This document shows, in pieces, positions 36,822 to 44,920 of a DNA stretch of 64,000 nucleotides. Positions within the stretch are counted from its first letter, which is position 1, and each line of letters starts with the position of its first letter. A program made the position numbers and the translations under genes. Under the pieces are notes generated by a model. The model was given only the letters and a program-made list of their open reading frames with translations. It was not told the origin of the DNA and ran no database searches. Source of the DNA: Cryptosporangium aurantiacum (GTDB lineage Bacteria; Actinomycetota; Actinomycetes; Mycobacteriales; Cryptosporangiaceae); contig NZ_FRCS01000005.1 in assembly GCF_900143005.1 (NCBI RefSeq), positions 248,001 through 312,000 on the forward strand, read 5' to 3'.

Positions 36822-37487
36822 ATGTCTCCGACCTGGGCCGCAGCGAAACAGCGGACCGCGCGGCCGTGGTGGACGGCGGCGCTGGCCGCGACCGTGTTCG
36901 CGGCGATCACGGTCGGTGTGGCCACCGGATTCCTGCTGGGGATCGACCGGTCGATGGCCGAGGGCAGCGCCGAGCACCGCGCTTCGGCGCTGTACTGGCC
37001 GGCCCGCGCCGGGTTCTCGCTGGGCCAGAACTGGGTGTTCCCGGCCGCGTCCGCGGTGGCCGCGGTGGCGCTCGCGATCCGACGGCGATCGGCGCGCCCG
37101 GTGGTGGGCCTGGTCGGCGTCTGGCTCGTCCACACGCTGGTCGTCGGCTCCGCGAAGCTCTGGGCCGGGCGTCCGCCGCCGGGGACCGGCGATCCGCACC
37201 TGCACGCGGTCGCGGCCGATCTGCACCTGCGGATGAGCTATCCGTCCGGGCACGCGGCGAACGTCGTCGTGTTCAGCGCGACGCTGGCCGTCCTCGTGGT
37301 CGCGCTGACCGGCGACCGCCGCTGGATGAACCGCCTGCTGATCGTCGGCGCGGTGAGCCTGACCATCTGTGGGGTCTGCATGATCTACCTGGGTTACCAC
37401 TGGGCCACCGACGCGTTCGCCGGTGCGGCGCTGGGCGTGGCGCTGGGTGCGCTCGCGGTAACTGCGTTCGCGCGATGGCTCCGCTAG
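36822..37487 (+). CDS. PAP2-superfamily phosphatase with an altered third motif
   Basis: The 221-residue protein has about six helices. The acid-phosphatase motifs are visible: KLWAGRPPP (motif 1, Lys and Arg-Pro), SYPSGHAAN (motif 2, Ser-Gly-His) and YLGYHWATD (motif 3, His and Asp). The usual Ser-Arg before motif 3 is Cys-Met here (CMIYLGYHW), so one phosphate-binding Arg is missing. Active relatives dephosphorylate undecaprenyl diphosphate or phosphatidic acid. Activity is uncertain here. Confidence 0.82.
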   Translation: MSPTWAAAKQRTARPWWTAALAATVFAAITVGVATGFLLGIDRSMAEGSAEHRASALYWPARAGFSLGQNWVFPAASAVAAVALAIRRRSARPVVGLVGVWLVHTLVVGSAKLWAGRPPPGTGDPHLHAVAADLHLRMSYPSGHAANVVVFSATLAVLVVALTGDRRWMNRLLIVGAVSLTICGVCMIYLGYHWATDAFAGAALGVALGALAVTAFARWLR

Positions 37488-37551
37488 GCCCCTCCACGTG
37501 CGACAATGGGTAGTACACCAGTTCGGACGCGCAGCCGCTGCGAGGTGTCCC

Positions 37552-37809
37552 ATGAAGGGCGACCGAGTCGAGATAGTCATCGATGCCGGCGATTCCACCC
37601 GCACCTACGAGGTCGTCGCGACCAGAGCCGGCCGTCGGGTCGACGTCACTCACCGTCGCGGAGTCGTCGAGGTGACCGAAGTGACGCGGGGCGGAACCAC
37701 CGTCCGAACCGCCCGCTTCATGGCCGCTCGCGTATTAGCTCTCGTTGAGCACCCGGCGCCACGCGGTGCCCGTTCCGGCGACGAGAAGCCCCGGGTGTCC
37801 GCGGCCTGA
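37552..37809 (+). CDS. Small basic hypothetical protein (85 residues)
   Basis: ATG 37552 has GAGGTG at good spacing. The peptide begins MKGDRVEIVIDAGDSTRTYEV (written in two parts: MKGDRVEIVIDAG, DSTRTYEV) and reads as alternating beta-strands (VDVTHRRGVVEVTEVTRGGTT), followed by a short helix and a charged tail. Codon use is like the neighbours. I do not recognise a family; it could be a small DNA- or RNA-binding beta protein. Confidence 0.6.
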   Translation: MKGDRVEIVIDAGDSTRTYEVVATRAGRRVDVTHRRGVVEVTEVTRGGTTVRTARFMAARVLALVEHPAPRGARSGDEKPRVSAA

Positions 37810-38032
37810 CCCGAGCGTTTTTGTCACCCCGAGGCGATTCGGGCACCACGGTACGTAGTACCTCGTCACGAGTTTGTCTAATGCCGTCTCATCGGCGAGG
37901 CAAGGGAGCAAGCTCGACTCACTGCACAGTGTTGTGCCGGGCGCGCTTTGCTTCCGACGGCACGGGGGGCAGAGCGATCCTCGTTCCTCGCCGTCGTGCG
38001 GGCTTTCGTGCCCGGGCGGCGGGAGGAGACAC

Positions 38033-39430
38033 GTGTATCCATCCGATGCGCTCGGAGTACCCCTCGGCTACAGACCGGCGCGGGCGAACGCCCGCCCGAC
38101 GGCCGGACCGCGAGCCGAACAGCAGGTCGGCGCGGCAGTCCGGCGCCCGACCGGTCGGGGTCTTCCCGCCGCCGGGCTGATGTTGAGTACCGCGACCTGG
38201 TACACGATGTTCCTGTTCGCGGCCGGGGCGCCCGCGATCCTCGGCCCGCTGTTCTTCACCCGCTTCGGTGGTGCGACCGGCAACGTATTCGCGCTGGCCA
38301 CTGCCGGGGTCGCGTTCCTCGCCCGCCCGATCGGCGCGCTGGTGTTCGGCCGCCTCGGCGACACGGTCGGACGCCGGGCGGCGCTGCTCTCGTCGCTCGC
38401 GCTGGCCGGAACGAGCATCGTCCTGATCGGCGCGCTGCCGACCGAGGAGAACATCGGCACGCTGGCGCCCGCACTGCTGGTGTCGCTGCAGCTCCTGCAC
38501 GGGTTCGCGATCGGCGGGATCTGGAGCGGGATGGCGCTGAGCCTCACCGAGGCCGCTCCCCCACGGCGGCGCGGCCTGATCGGTGGCTTCGTCCAGGGCG
38601 GCGTGTCCTGCGGCGCGATCCTCGCGAACATCGCGATCTACGCGGCGAACTCGGCGTTCGACGACGAGATGTTCGCGAGTTTCGGCTGGCGGATCCCCTT
38701 CCTCGCCGGCGGTGTGCTGCTGGTCGCCGTCGTCGCGATCGCGGTGCGTCCTCGCGACCCCGATCAGCAGGTGGAGCAGATCGGGCGGCCACACCCGATC
38801 CGGTCCACGCTGCGCCGACCCGGTCGTCTGCTGATGGCGGCCGGGCTGCTGTTCTCCGCCAACGCCGCGTTCTACGTGACGATCACCGGGACCGTGGAGT
38901 ACGGCGTCACCGAACTCAAGCTGGCCCGCGCGGACCTGGTCGGCGGTGCGTTCATCGCCGCGGTCGTCGGCGTGCTGGGCGCGCTCGGCGGCGGAGCGCT
39001 CGCCGACCGGATGGGCCGCCGCCCGGTCGTGATGCTCGGGGCGGTGGCCAGCGGCCTCTGGGCGTTCCCGTTCTTCTGGCTGGTGAACACCGCCGCCGTC
39101 GAGCTGATCACGTTCTCGATGGCAGTCAGCGGCCTCGCGTCCGCATTGGGGTACGGCGCAGTGGCCGCGTACCTGACCGAGCTGTTCGACCGCCGGTCGC
39201 GGTACACGGGCACTGCGCTCGCCTACCACCTGGGCGCGGCGGTCGCCGGAGGCGCCGCCCAGGTCGCGGTGCTCAAGCTGCCAACCTATGTGGAGAGCGG
39301 CGTTCCGTGGTTCCTGATCGGAGCGTCGGTACTGACCGTGCTCTGCGCGCTCGCGCTGCCGGAGACCAAGCCGCGGTCAGCCGAGCAACTGCGCTACGCG
39401 CGGCTGAAACAAGGATCGGGCCTAGGGTAG
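38033..39430 (+). CDS. MFS transporter, metabolite:H+ symporter (MHS) type
   Basis: The 465-residue protein has 12 predicted helices. MHS features are the cytoplasmic loop FGRLGDTVGRR, GGIWSGMALSLTEAAPPRRRGLIGGFVQGG in pieces, FGWRIPFLAGG and the second-half loop ALADRMGRRPVVM. Such permeases import aromatic or organic acids. Its position converging on pobA, beside the protocatechuate cluster, suggests uptake of 4-hydroxybenzoate or protocatechuate. The start is GTG 38033, with GGGAGGAG just upstream. About 45 residues precede helix 1, longer than usual, and the canonical EWYDFxxYG motif is reduced to ATWYTMFLF. It overlaps pobA by 9 nt. Confidence 0.82.
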   Translation: MYPSDALGVPLGYRPARANARPTAGPRAEQQVGAAVRRPTGRGLPAAGLMLSTATWYTMFLFAAGAPAILGPLFFTRFGGATGNVFALATAGVAFLARPIGALVFGRLGDTVGRRAALLSSLALAGTSIVLIGALPTEENIGTLAPALLVSLQLLHGFAIGGIWSGMALSLTEAAPPRRRGLIGGFVQGGVSCGAILANIAIYAANSAFDDEMFASFGWRIPFLAGGVLLVAVVAIAVRPRDPDQQVEQIGRPHPIRSTLRRPGRLLMAAGLLFSANAAFYVTITGTVEYGVTELKLARADLVGGAFIAAVVGVLGALGGGALADRMGRRPVVMLGAVASGLWAFPFFWLVNTAAVELITFSMAVSGLASALGYGAVAAYLTELFDRRSRYTGTALAYHLGAAVAGGAAQVAVLKLPTYVESGVPWFLIGASVLTVLCALALPETKPRSAEQLRYARLKQGSGLG

Positions 39431-40618
39431 CGGCCACCCGGCGTAGTTCTCGGCGAGGTTGGTCGCCGCGGCGGTCGAGCTGACGACCTGGCGGAGCTGC
39501 GCGATCTGGAGCCGCTCCTGGAACTCGGCCTCGGCGGGCGAGGCGAACGACTCGACCGGGAACCTGTGCAGCATCGACGTCATGAACCAGGAGAACCAGG
39601 TGCTGCGCCAGACCCGGGTGAGGCAGGTTTCGGAGTAGGCGTCTGCCAGGTCGGCCTTGCCCTCGACCAGCAGCCGCACCAGCGCGTTCGCCAGCACCTT
39701 GACGTCGGCGACCGCGAGGTTGAGGCCCTTGGCCCCGGTCGGCGGCACGATGTGCGCGGCGTCGCCGGCCAGGAACAGGCGCCCGTGCCGCATCGGCTCG
39801 GCGACGAAGCTGCGCATCGGCGTGATGCTCTTCTCGGTGATCGGCCCCTCGGACAGCGTCCAGCCGGGGTGACCGAGCCGGAGCTGCAGCTGCTCCCAGA
39901 TCCGCTCGTCGGACCAGTCCTCGATCTTCTCGTCCGGGTCGACCTGGATGTAGAGGCGGCTCACCTCGGTGGAGCGCATGCTGTGCATCGCGAAACCGTG
40001 CGGGGAGTGCGCGTAGATCAGCTCGTCGGTCGAGGGCGGGACGGTGGCCAGGATGCCCAGCCAGGCGAACGGGTAGGTGCGCTCGGAGACCCGCAGCGAG
40101 GGGATCGCGGGCCGGGAGACGCCGTGGAAGCCGTCGCATCCGGCGATCGCGTCGCACTCGACCTCGTGGGCGACGCCGTCCGCGTCGACGAACGAGAGCA
40201 CCGGACGCTCGGTGTCGATGTCGCGGACCGCGGTCTCCGACACCTCGAAGTGCAGCTGGTGCCCGGCCGCGAGCCCGGCGGCGATCAGGTCCTTGACCAC
40301 CTCGGTCTGCGCGTAGACGGTCAGCGTCCGGCCACCGGTCAGCGACGGGAAGTCGATGTGGTGCCGCTCGCCGTCGAACTGCAGGTAGATGCCGCTGTGG
40401 GTGAGCCCCTCGCGCACCATCCGGTCGCCGAGGCCGATCTCCTTCAGCAGCTCGACGCTGCCGTGCTCCAGGACGCCTGCCCGCTGGCGCTTCTCGCAGT
40501 ACTCCCGGCTGCGGTTCTCCACCAGCACGGAATCGACGCCCTGCTGGGCGAGCAGGTGCTGCAGCAGCAGACCGGCCGGTCCGGCGCCGATGATGCCAAC
40601 TTGAGTGCGGGTCCGCAT
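39422..40618 (-). CDS. pobA: 4-Hydroxybenzoate 3-monooxygenase
   Basis: This 398-residue FAD enzyme hydroxylates 4-hydroxybenzoate to protocatechuate, the substrate of the adjacent pca genes. It shows the FAD-binding GIIGAGPAGLLL near the start, RQRAGVLEHG, the NAD(P)H/FAD DG motif in IAGCDGFHG and the second FAD motif LFLAGDAAHIVPPTGAKGLN. PobA-specific residues include the SRLYIQV-type substrate strand. ATG 40618 is preceded by GGAGCG. It diverges from pcaI and converges with the MFS transporter. Confidence 0.95.
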   Translation of the reverse strand: MRTRTQVGIIGAGPAGLLLQHLLAQQGVDSVLVENRSREYCEKRQRAGVLEHGSVELLKEIGLGDRMVREGLTHSGIYLQFDGERHHIDFPSLTGGRTLTVYAQTEVVKDLIAAGLAAGHQLHFEVSETAVRDIDTERPVLSFVDADGVAHEVECDAIAGCDGFHGVSRPAIPSLRVSERTYPFAWLGILATVPPSTDELIYAHSPHGFAMHSMRSTEVSRLYIQVDPDEKIEDWSDERIWEQLQLRLGHPGWTLSEGPITEKSITPMRSFVAEPMRHGRLFLAGDAAHIVPPTGAKGLNLAVADVKVLANALVRLLVEGKADLADAYSETCLTRVWRSTWFSWFMTSMLHRFPVESFASPAEAEFQERLQIAQLRQVVSSTAAATNLAENYAGWPLP

Positions 40619-40787
40619 CGCACGCTCCACTGAATTCGTCGCTGGGGTGGGAGACACAGGATTACGGAGACATTGCGGGTCGATGACCTGGCTCTTCCGT
40701 TGGCCGGAAGCTCAATCCCGCGGCCCCGTGTGCGGTCACTAGCGTGAGGTAACCCCGTACTGAACCCGACCGCAAGGGGACGTGCAC
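40619..40787. promoter_or_regulatory. Divergent pobA-pca promoter region
   Basis: These 169 bases lie between pobA and the pca operon. CTTCCG-TTGGC-CGGAAG (40694-40710) is an inverted repeat and a candidate IclR-family operator for the regulator at 47399. Just before 40788 lies AGGGGA, the ribosome site of the truncated pcaI copy. Confidence 0.5.
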
Positions 40788-40916
40788 GTGGCTCAACTGC
40801 TCACCCTCTCCGAGGCGGTGCGGACGCTCGTCCGGGACGGCGACACCGTCGCGCTGCAATGCACTCAGTACGCACCTCATACCGAAAGGACGCCCGCCGC
40901 ATGGCTCAGCTCCTGA
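40788..40916 (+). pseudogene. Truncated duplicate of the pcaI 5' end
   Basis: GTG 40788 has AGGGGA at good spacing. The first 24 codons read VAQLLTLSEAVRTLVRDGDT, then VALQ, matching the start of PcaI (MAQLLTLADAVRTLVRDGDT, then VALE). The DNA matches about 60 of 71 bases at an offset of 113. After that the frame is unrelated and stops at 40916, inside pcaI. It is a partial duplication or the stump of a paralogue. It may act as a translated leader: ribosomes finishing at 40916 end 13 bases past the pcaI start. Confidence 0.7.
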
Positions 40917-41701
40917 CTCTCGCGGACGCGGTGCGGACGCTCGTCCGGGACGGCGACACCGTTGCTCTGGAGGGCTTCACGCACCTCATTCCGGTCGCCG
41001 CCGGGCAGGAGATCATCCGGCAGGGTCGGCGCGACCTGACGCTCGTCCGCATGACCCCGGACATCGTCTACGACCAGCTGATCGGCGCCGGGTGCGCCCG
41101 CAAGCTGATCTTCTCCTGGGGCGGCAACCCGGGCGTCGGCTCGCTGCACCGGTTCCGGGACGCCGTCGAGCACGCCTGGCCCGCGCCGCTGGAGATCGAA
41201 GAGCACAGCCACGCGGGCATGGCCAACCGGTACGTCGCCGGCGCGTCCGGGCTGCCGTTCGCGGTGCTCCGCGGCTACGTCGGCACCGACCTGGTGAACC
41301 AGACCGACACCATCAAGCCGATCACGTGCCCGTTCACCGGAGAGACGCTGACCGCGGTGCCCGCGATCAACCCGGACGTCACGGTGATCCACGCCCAGCG
41401 CGCCGACCGCAAGGGCAACGTCCAGATCTGGGGCCTGCTCGGCGTCCAGAAGGAGGCCGTGCTGGCCGCGAAGCGGTCGCTGGTCACGGTCGAGGAGATC
41501 GTCGACGAGCTCGAGCCGCGGCCGGGCGCGATCACGCTGCCGAGCTGGGCGGTGACCGCGGTCGCCGAGGTACCCGGCGGCGCACATCCGAGCTACGCGC
41601 AGGACTACTCCGAGCGCGACAACGAGTACTACCAGGCCTGGGACGCAATCAGCCGCGACCGGGAGACGTTCACGAACTGGCTGAAGGAGAACGTCCTGTG
41701 A
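40901..41701 (+). CDS. pcaI: 3-Oxoadipate CoA-transferase, alpha subunit
   Basis: With PcaJ, this transfers CoA from succinyl-CoA to 3-oxoadipate. The 266-residue protein starts MAQLLTLADAVRTLV and has the alpha-subunit pattern GDTVALEGFTHLIP, VRMTPDIVYDQLIG, FSWGGNPGVGSLHRF and INPDVTVIHAQRADRKGNVQIWG (in parts), of the glutaconate-CoA-transferase-like form typical of actinobacterial pca clusters. ATG 40901 is chosen from the protein start; its own ribosome site is poor (AAAGGA about 15 bases away), which fits the idea that the short upstream frame assists initiation. The stop overlaps pcaJ by 4 nt. Confidence 0.88.
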   Translation: MAQLLTLADAVRTLVRDGDTVALEGFTHLIPVAAGQEIIRQGRRDLTLVRMTPDIVYDQLIGAGCARKLIFSWGGNPGVGSLHRFRDAVEHAWPAPLEIEEHSHAGMANRYVAGASGLPFAVLRGYVGTDLVNQTDTIKPITCPFTGETLTAVPAINPDVTVIHAQRADRKGNVQIWGLLGVQKEAVLAAKRSLVTVEEIVDELEPRPGAITLPSWAVTAVAEVPGGAHPSYAQDYSERDNEYYQAWDAISRDRETFTNWLKENVL

Positions 41702-42444
41702 GCTACACGTCCGACGAGATGATGACGGTCGCTGCGGCGGGGACGTTGGGCGACGGCGCGGTGTGCTTCGTCGGCATCGGGCTGCCGAGCACCGCCGCGA
41801 ACCTGGCCCGGCGGCTGCACGCGCCTTCGCTGGTGCTCATCTACGAGGCCGGAGCGGTCGGTGCCAAGCCCGACCGCCTGCCGCTCTCGATCGGCGACGG
41901 GATCCTCGGGGAGACCGCCGACGCGGTGGTCAGCGTGCCCGAGATCTTCAACTACTGGCTGCAGCCGGGCCGAATCGACGTCGGGTTCCTCGGCGCCGCC
42001 CAGATCGACAAGTTCGGCAACATCAACACGACCGTCGTCGGCGAATACGGCGACCCGAAGGTCCGGCTGCCCGGCGCCGGTGGTGCGCCGGAGATCGCGG
42101 CTTCGGCGCGCGAGGTTCTCGTCATCGTCCGGCAGAACAAGCGGGCGTTCGTGGAGAAGGTCGACTTCATCACGTCGGTCGGGTACGGGGACGGCGCGGG
42201 ATTCCGGGAGCGGCTCGGCCTGCCGGGCAAGGGCCCGGTGAAGGTGATCACCGATCTGGGCATCCTGGAACCGGACCCGTCCACCCGTGAACTGACCCTC
42301 ACCGCGATCCACCCGGGGGTGACGCTGGACCAGGTCCGCGAGGCGACGGGGTGGGATCTCCGCGTTGCCGAGGACCTCCAGACGACCGCCGAGCCCACCG
42401 ACGAGCAGCTCAGTGCCCTGCGTGCTTTGAAGGAGGCGAAGTGA
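41698..42444 (+). CDS. pcaJ: 3-Oxoadipate CoA-transferase, beta subunit
   Basis: The 248-residue beta subunit starts at GTG 41698 within the pcaI stop. Features include GAVCFVGIGLPSTAANLAR, LIYEAGAVGAKPDRLPLSIG with the candidate catalytic Glu, and FGNINTTVVG. PGAGGAPEIAASA matches the glycine-rich loop of family I CoA-transferases. The IpdB-like wording of some of these blocks means a steroid-ring CoA-transferase paralogue cannot be excluded on sequence alone, but the operon fixes the pca role. It overlaps pcaF (GTGA), with AAGGAGG before the next start. Confidence 0.88.
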   Translation: MSYTSDEMMTVAAAGTLGDGAVCFVGIGLPSTAANLARRLHAPSLVLIYEAGAVGAKPDRLPLSIGDGILGETADAVVSVPEIFNYWLQPGRIDVGFLGAAQIDKFGNINTTVVGEYGDPKVRLPGAGGAPEIAASAREVLVIVRQNKRAFVEKVDFITSVGYGDGAGFRERLGLPGKGPVKVITDLGILEPDPSTRELTLTAIHPGVTLDQVREATGWDLRVAEDLQTTAEPTDEQLSALRALKEAK

Positions 42445-43619
42445 CCGACGCATTCATCCTCGACGCCGTCCGGACGCCGTTCGGAAAGTACGGTGGTGCG
42501 CTGGCGGGCGTGCGGCCCGACGACCTCGCGGCGCACGTCGTCCGGAGCCTGGTCGACCGCACGCCGGACCTCGACCCCGCCACGATCGACGACGTGCTGT
42601 TCGGCGACGCGAACGGCGCGGGCGAGGACAACCGGGACGTCGCGCGGATGGCGGTCCTGCTGGCCGGGCTACCCACCTCGGTGCCCGGCGCGACCGTCAA
42701 CCGGCTCTGCGGTTCCGGGATGGAGGCCGCGATCGAGGCCAGCCGCGCGGTCGAGACCGGCGACGCGGACCTGCTGATCGCCGGCGGCGTCGAATCGATG
42801 AGCCGGGCGCCCTGGGTGCTGCTCAAGCCTTCCCGGCCCTACCCCACCTCGCACGAGACGCTGCACTCGACCACGCTCGGCTGGCGGATGGTCAACCCGC
42901 GGATGAACGACGAGTGGACCGTGTCGCTGGGCGAGGCCACCGAGCAGCTCGCCGCCAAGTACGGCATCACGCGCGAGGCGCAGGACGCGTTCGCGGTCCG
43001 CAGCCACCAGCGGGCGGCCGCGGCCTGGGACGCCGGGGCCTTCGCCGATGAGGTCGTCGCGGTTCCGGACACCGACCTCGACCGCGACGAGGGCATCCGC
43101 CCCGACTCGGCGATCGAGAAGCTGGCGCGGCTGAAGCCCGCGTTCCGGCCGGACGGCACGATCACCGCGGGCAACGCGTCGCCGCTCAACGACGGTGCGG
43201 CCGCGACGCTGATCGGGTCCGAGGCCACCGCGGCCCGGCTGGGGCGCCAGCCGCTCGCCCGGATCGCCGGACGCGGGGTCGCGGCCGTCGAGCCGCAGTA
43301 CTTCGGGATCGGCCCGGTCCAGGCCGCGGAGCGCGCGCTGCGCCGGGCGGGCATCGGCTGGGGCGACCTGAGCGTGGTCGAGCTGAACGAGGCGTTCGCG
43401 GCCCAGTCGCTGGCCTGCCTCGCCGACTGGCCGGAACTCGACCCGGAGATCGTCAACGTGAACGGTGGCGCGATCGCGATCGGCCACCCGCTCGGCGCCT
43501 CCGGCGTCCGCGTGCTGGGCAGCCTCGCCCACGAATTGCGCCGCCGCGGCGGCGGCTGGGGACTCGCCGCGATCTGTATCGGCGTGGGCCAGGGCCTCGC
43601 CGTGGTGCTGGAAGCCTGA
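42441..43619 (+). CDS. pcaF: Beta-ketoadipyl-CoA thiolase
   Basis: The enzyme cleaves 3-oxoadipyl-CoA to succinyl-CoA and acetyl-CoA, the last step of the pathway. The 392-residue thiolase has NRLCGSGMEA with the nucleophilic Cys near residue 90, VESMSRAPWV, NEAFAAQ, GGAIAIGHPLGASG with the catalytic His, and AICIGVGQG with the second Cys. GTG 42441 has AAGGAGGCGAA directly upstream. It is placed between the CoA-transferase and dioxygenase genes. Confidence 0.94.
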   Translation: MTDAFILDAVRTPFGKYGGALAGVRPDDLAAHVVRSLVDRTPDLDPATIDDVLFGDANGAGEDNRDVARMAVLLAGLPTSVPGATVNRLCGSGMEAAIEASRAVETGDADLLIAGGVESMSRAPWVLLKPSRPYPTSHETLHSTTLGWRMVNPRMNDEWTVSLGEATEQLAAKYGITREAQDAFAVRSHQRAAAAWDAGAFADEVVAVPDTDLDRDEGIRPDSAIEKLARLKPAFRPDGTITAGNASPLNDGAAATLIGSEATAARLGRQPLARIAGRGVAAVEPQYFGIGPVQAAERALRRAGIGWGDLSVVELNEAFAAQSLACLADWPELDPEIVNVNGGAIAIGHPLGASGVRVLGSLAHELRRRGGGWGLAAICIGVGQGLAVVLEA

Positions 43620-43628
43620 GGAGGCTCC

Positions 43629-44354
43629 ATGACTTCGAATCTCGTCCTGCCCCGGTACTTGCAGGACGCCGACGTGCACCCGCACCTCGACTACGAGGGG
43701 TACAAGTCGACGGCGCTGCGCCACCCGAAGCAGCCGCTGATCGCGCTGCCGCACGCGTTCACCGAGATCACCGGGCCGCTGCTCGGCGAGGGGCGCCTCG
43801 GCGACCTGGACAACGACCTCACCAGGCAGCACGCCGAGGAGCCGCAGGGACAGCGGATCATCGTCCACGGCCGGGTGCTCGACAGCGACGGCCGGCCGGT
43901 GCCGCAGACGCTGCTGGAGATCTGGCAGGCGAATGCCGGCGGTCGCTACCGGCACGTGGTCGACAACTGGCCGGCGCCGCTCGACCCGAACTTCACCGGG
44001 CTCGGCCGGACGCTGAGCGACGACCAGGGTCGGTACCGGTTCACGACGATCAAGCCCGGCGCGTACCCGTGGAAGAACCACCACAACGCCTGGCGGCCGG
44101 CGCACATCCACTTCTCGCTGTTCGGGCGGGCGTTCACCCAGCGCCTGGTCACCCAGATGTACTTCCCGGACGACCCGCTGTTCCCGTACGACCCGATCTA
44201 CAACTCGGTGCCGGACGAGAAGGCCCGCCAGCGGATGGTTTCCCGCTTCGACCTGGACTCCACCCAGCCCGACTGGGCGCTGGCGTTCGAGTTCGACATC
44301 GTTCTGCGCGGGTCGGAGCAGACCCCGTTCGAATCCGAGGTGGACGACGAATGA
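43629..44354 (+). CDS. pcaH: Protocatechuate 3,4-dioxygenase, beta subunit
   Basis: The 241-residue subunit carries the non-heme Fe(III) site of the intradiol dioxygenase: tyrosine and histidine ligands lie in GGRYRHVVDNWPAPLDPNFTG and YPWKNHHNAWRPAHIHFSLFG (in parts). LLEIWQANAGGRY is the family signature. With PcaG it opens protocatechuate to 3-carboxy-cis,cis-muconate. ATG 43629 follows TGAGGAGGCTCC. It overlaps pcaG by 4 nt. Confidence 0.96.
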   Translation: MTSNLVLPRYLQDADVHPHLDYEGYKSTALRHPKQPLIALPHAFTEITGPLLGEGRLGDLDNDLTRQHAEEPQGQRIIVHGRVLDSDGRPVPQTLLEIWQANAGGRYRHVVDNWPAPLDPNFTGLGRTLSDDQGRYRFTTIKPGAYPWKNHHNAWRPAHIHFSLFGRAFTQRLVTQMYFPDDPLFPYDPIYNSVPDEKARQRMVSRFDLDSTQPDWALAFEFDIVLRGSEQTPFESEVDDE

Positions 44355-44920
44355 CGCAGCTCGGAACTACGCCGTCGCAGACCGTCGGCCCGTACCTGTC
44401 GATCGGGCTGACCTGGGACGACGGCGTGTACGTCGCTCCCGAGGGCACGCCGGGCGGCTTCTGGATCAGGGGCAGGCTGACCGACGGCAACGGGGACGTG
44501 ATCCCGGACGGCCTGATCGAGACCTGGCAGGCCGACCCGGAGGGCCGCTTCGACCACCCGGACGACCCCCGGGGCGCGGCCGCGCCGAGCGTCGAGGGCT
44601 TCCGCGGCTTCGGACGCTCGGCGACCGACGCGAACGGCGAGTGGGGCGTCTACACGTTCAAGCCTGGCCGGGTGCCCGGCGTCGACGGTGCCCTCCAGGC
44701 GCCGCACATCGACGTCTCGGTGTTCGCCCGCGGCATGCTCCAGCGCGTCGTCACCCGCATCTACTTCGCGGACGAGGAAGCCGCGAACGCGTCGGATGCG
44801 GTGCTGGCGTCCGTGCCCGCGGAGTCGCGCGGCACGCTGCTCGCGACGCCCACCGACGACGGGTACCGGTTCGACATCCGGCTCCAGGGTGATGGGGAGA
44901 CGGTTTTCTTTGCCCTCTGA
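44351..44920 (+). CDS. pcaG: Protocatechuate 3,4-dioxygenase, alpha subunit
   Basis: The 189-residue alpha subunit starts TPSQTVGPYLSIGL, typical for PcaG. It has GLIETWQADPEGRF and APHIDVSVFARGMLQRVVTRIYF. It lacks the full set of iron ligands, as expected for this subunit. ATG 44351 overlaps the pcaH stop. Its 3' end overlaps the likely pcaB start. Confidence 0.95.
   Translation: MTQLGTTPSQTVGPYLSIGLTWDDGVYVAPEGTPGGFWIRGRLTDGNGDVIPDGLIETWQADPEGRFDHPDDPRGAAAPSVEGFRGFGRSATDANGEWGVYTFKPGRVPGVDGALQAPHIDVSVFARGMLQRVVTRIYFADEEAANASDAVLASVPAESRGTLLATPTDDGYRFDIRLQGDGETVFFAL

Noticed and set aside
38040-39480. Long plus-strand frame overlapping the MFS gene in another frame
   Set aside because: It is arginine/proline-rich out-of-frame translation of high-GC DNA; the MFS frame has clear membrane helices and a strong ribosome site.
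40859-40900. N-terminal extension of PcaI from ATG 40859
   Set aside because: The added residues (MHSVRTSYRKDARR) are not family-like, and the duplicated upstream copy starts at the position equivalent to 40901.
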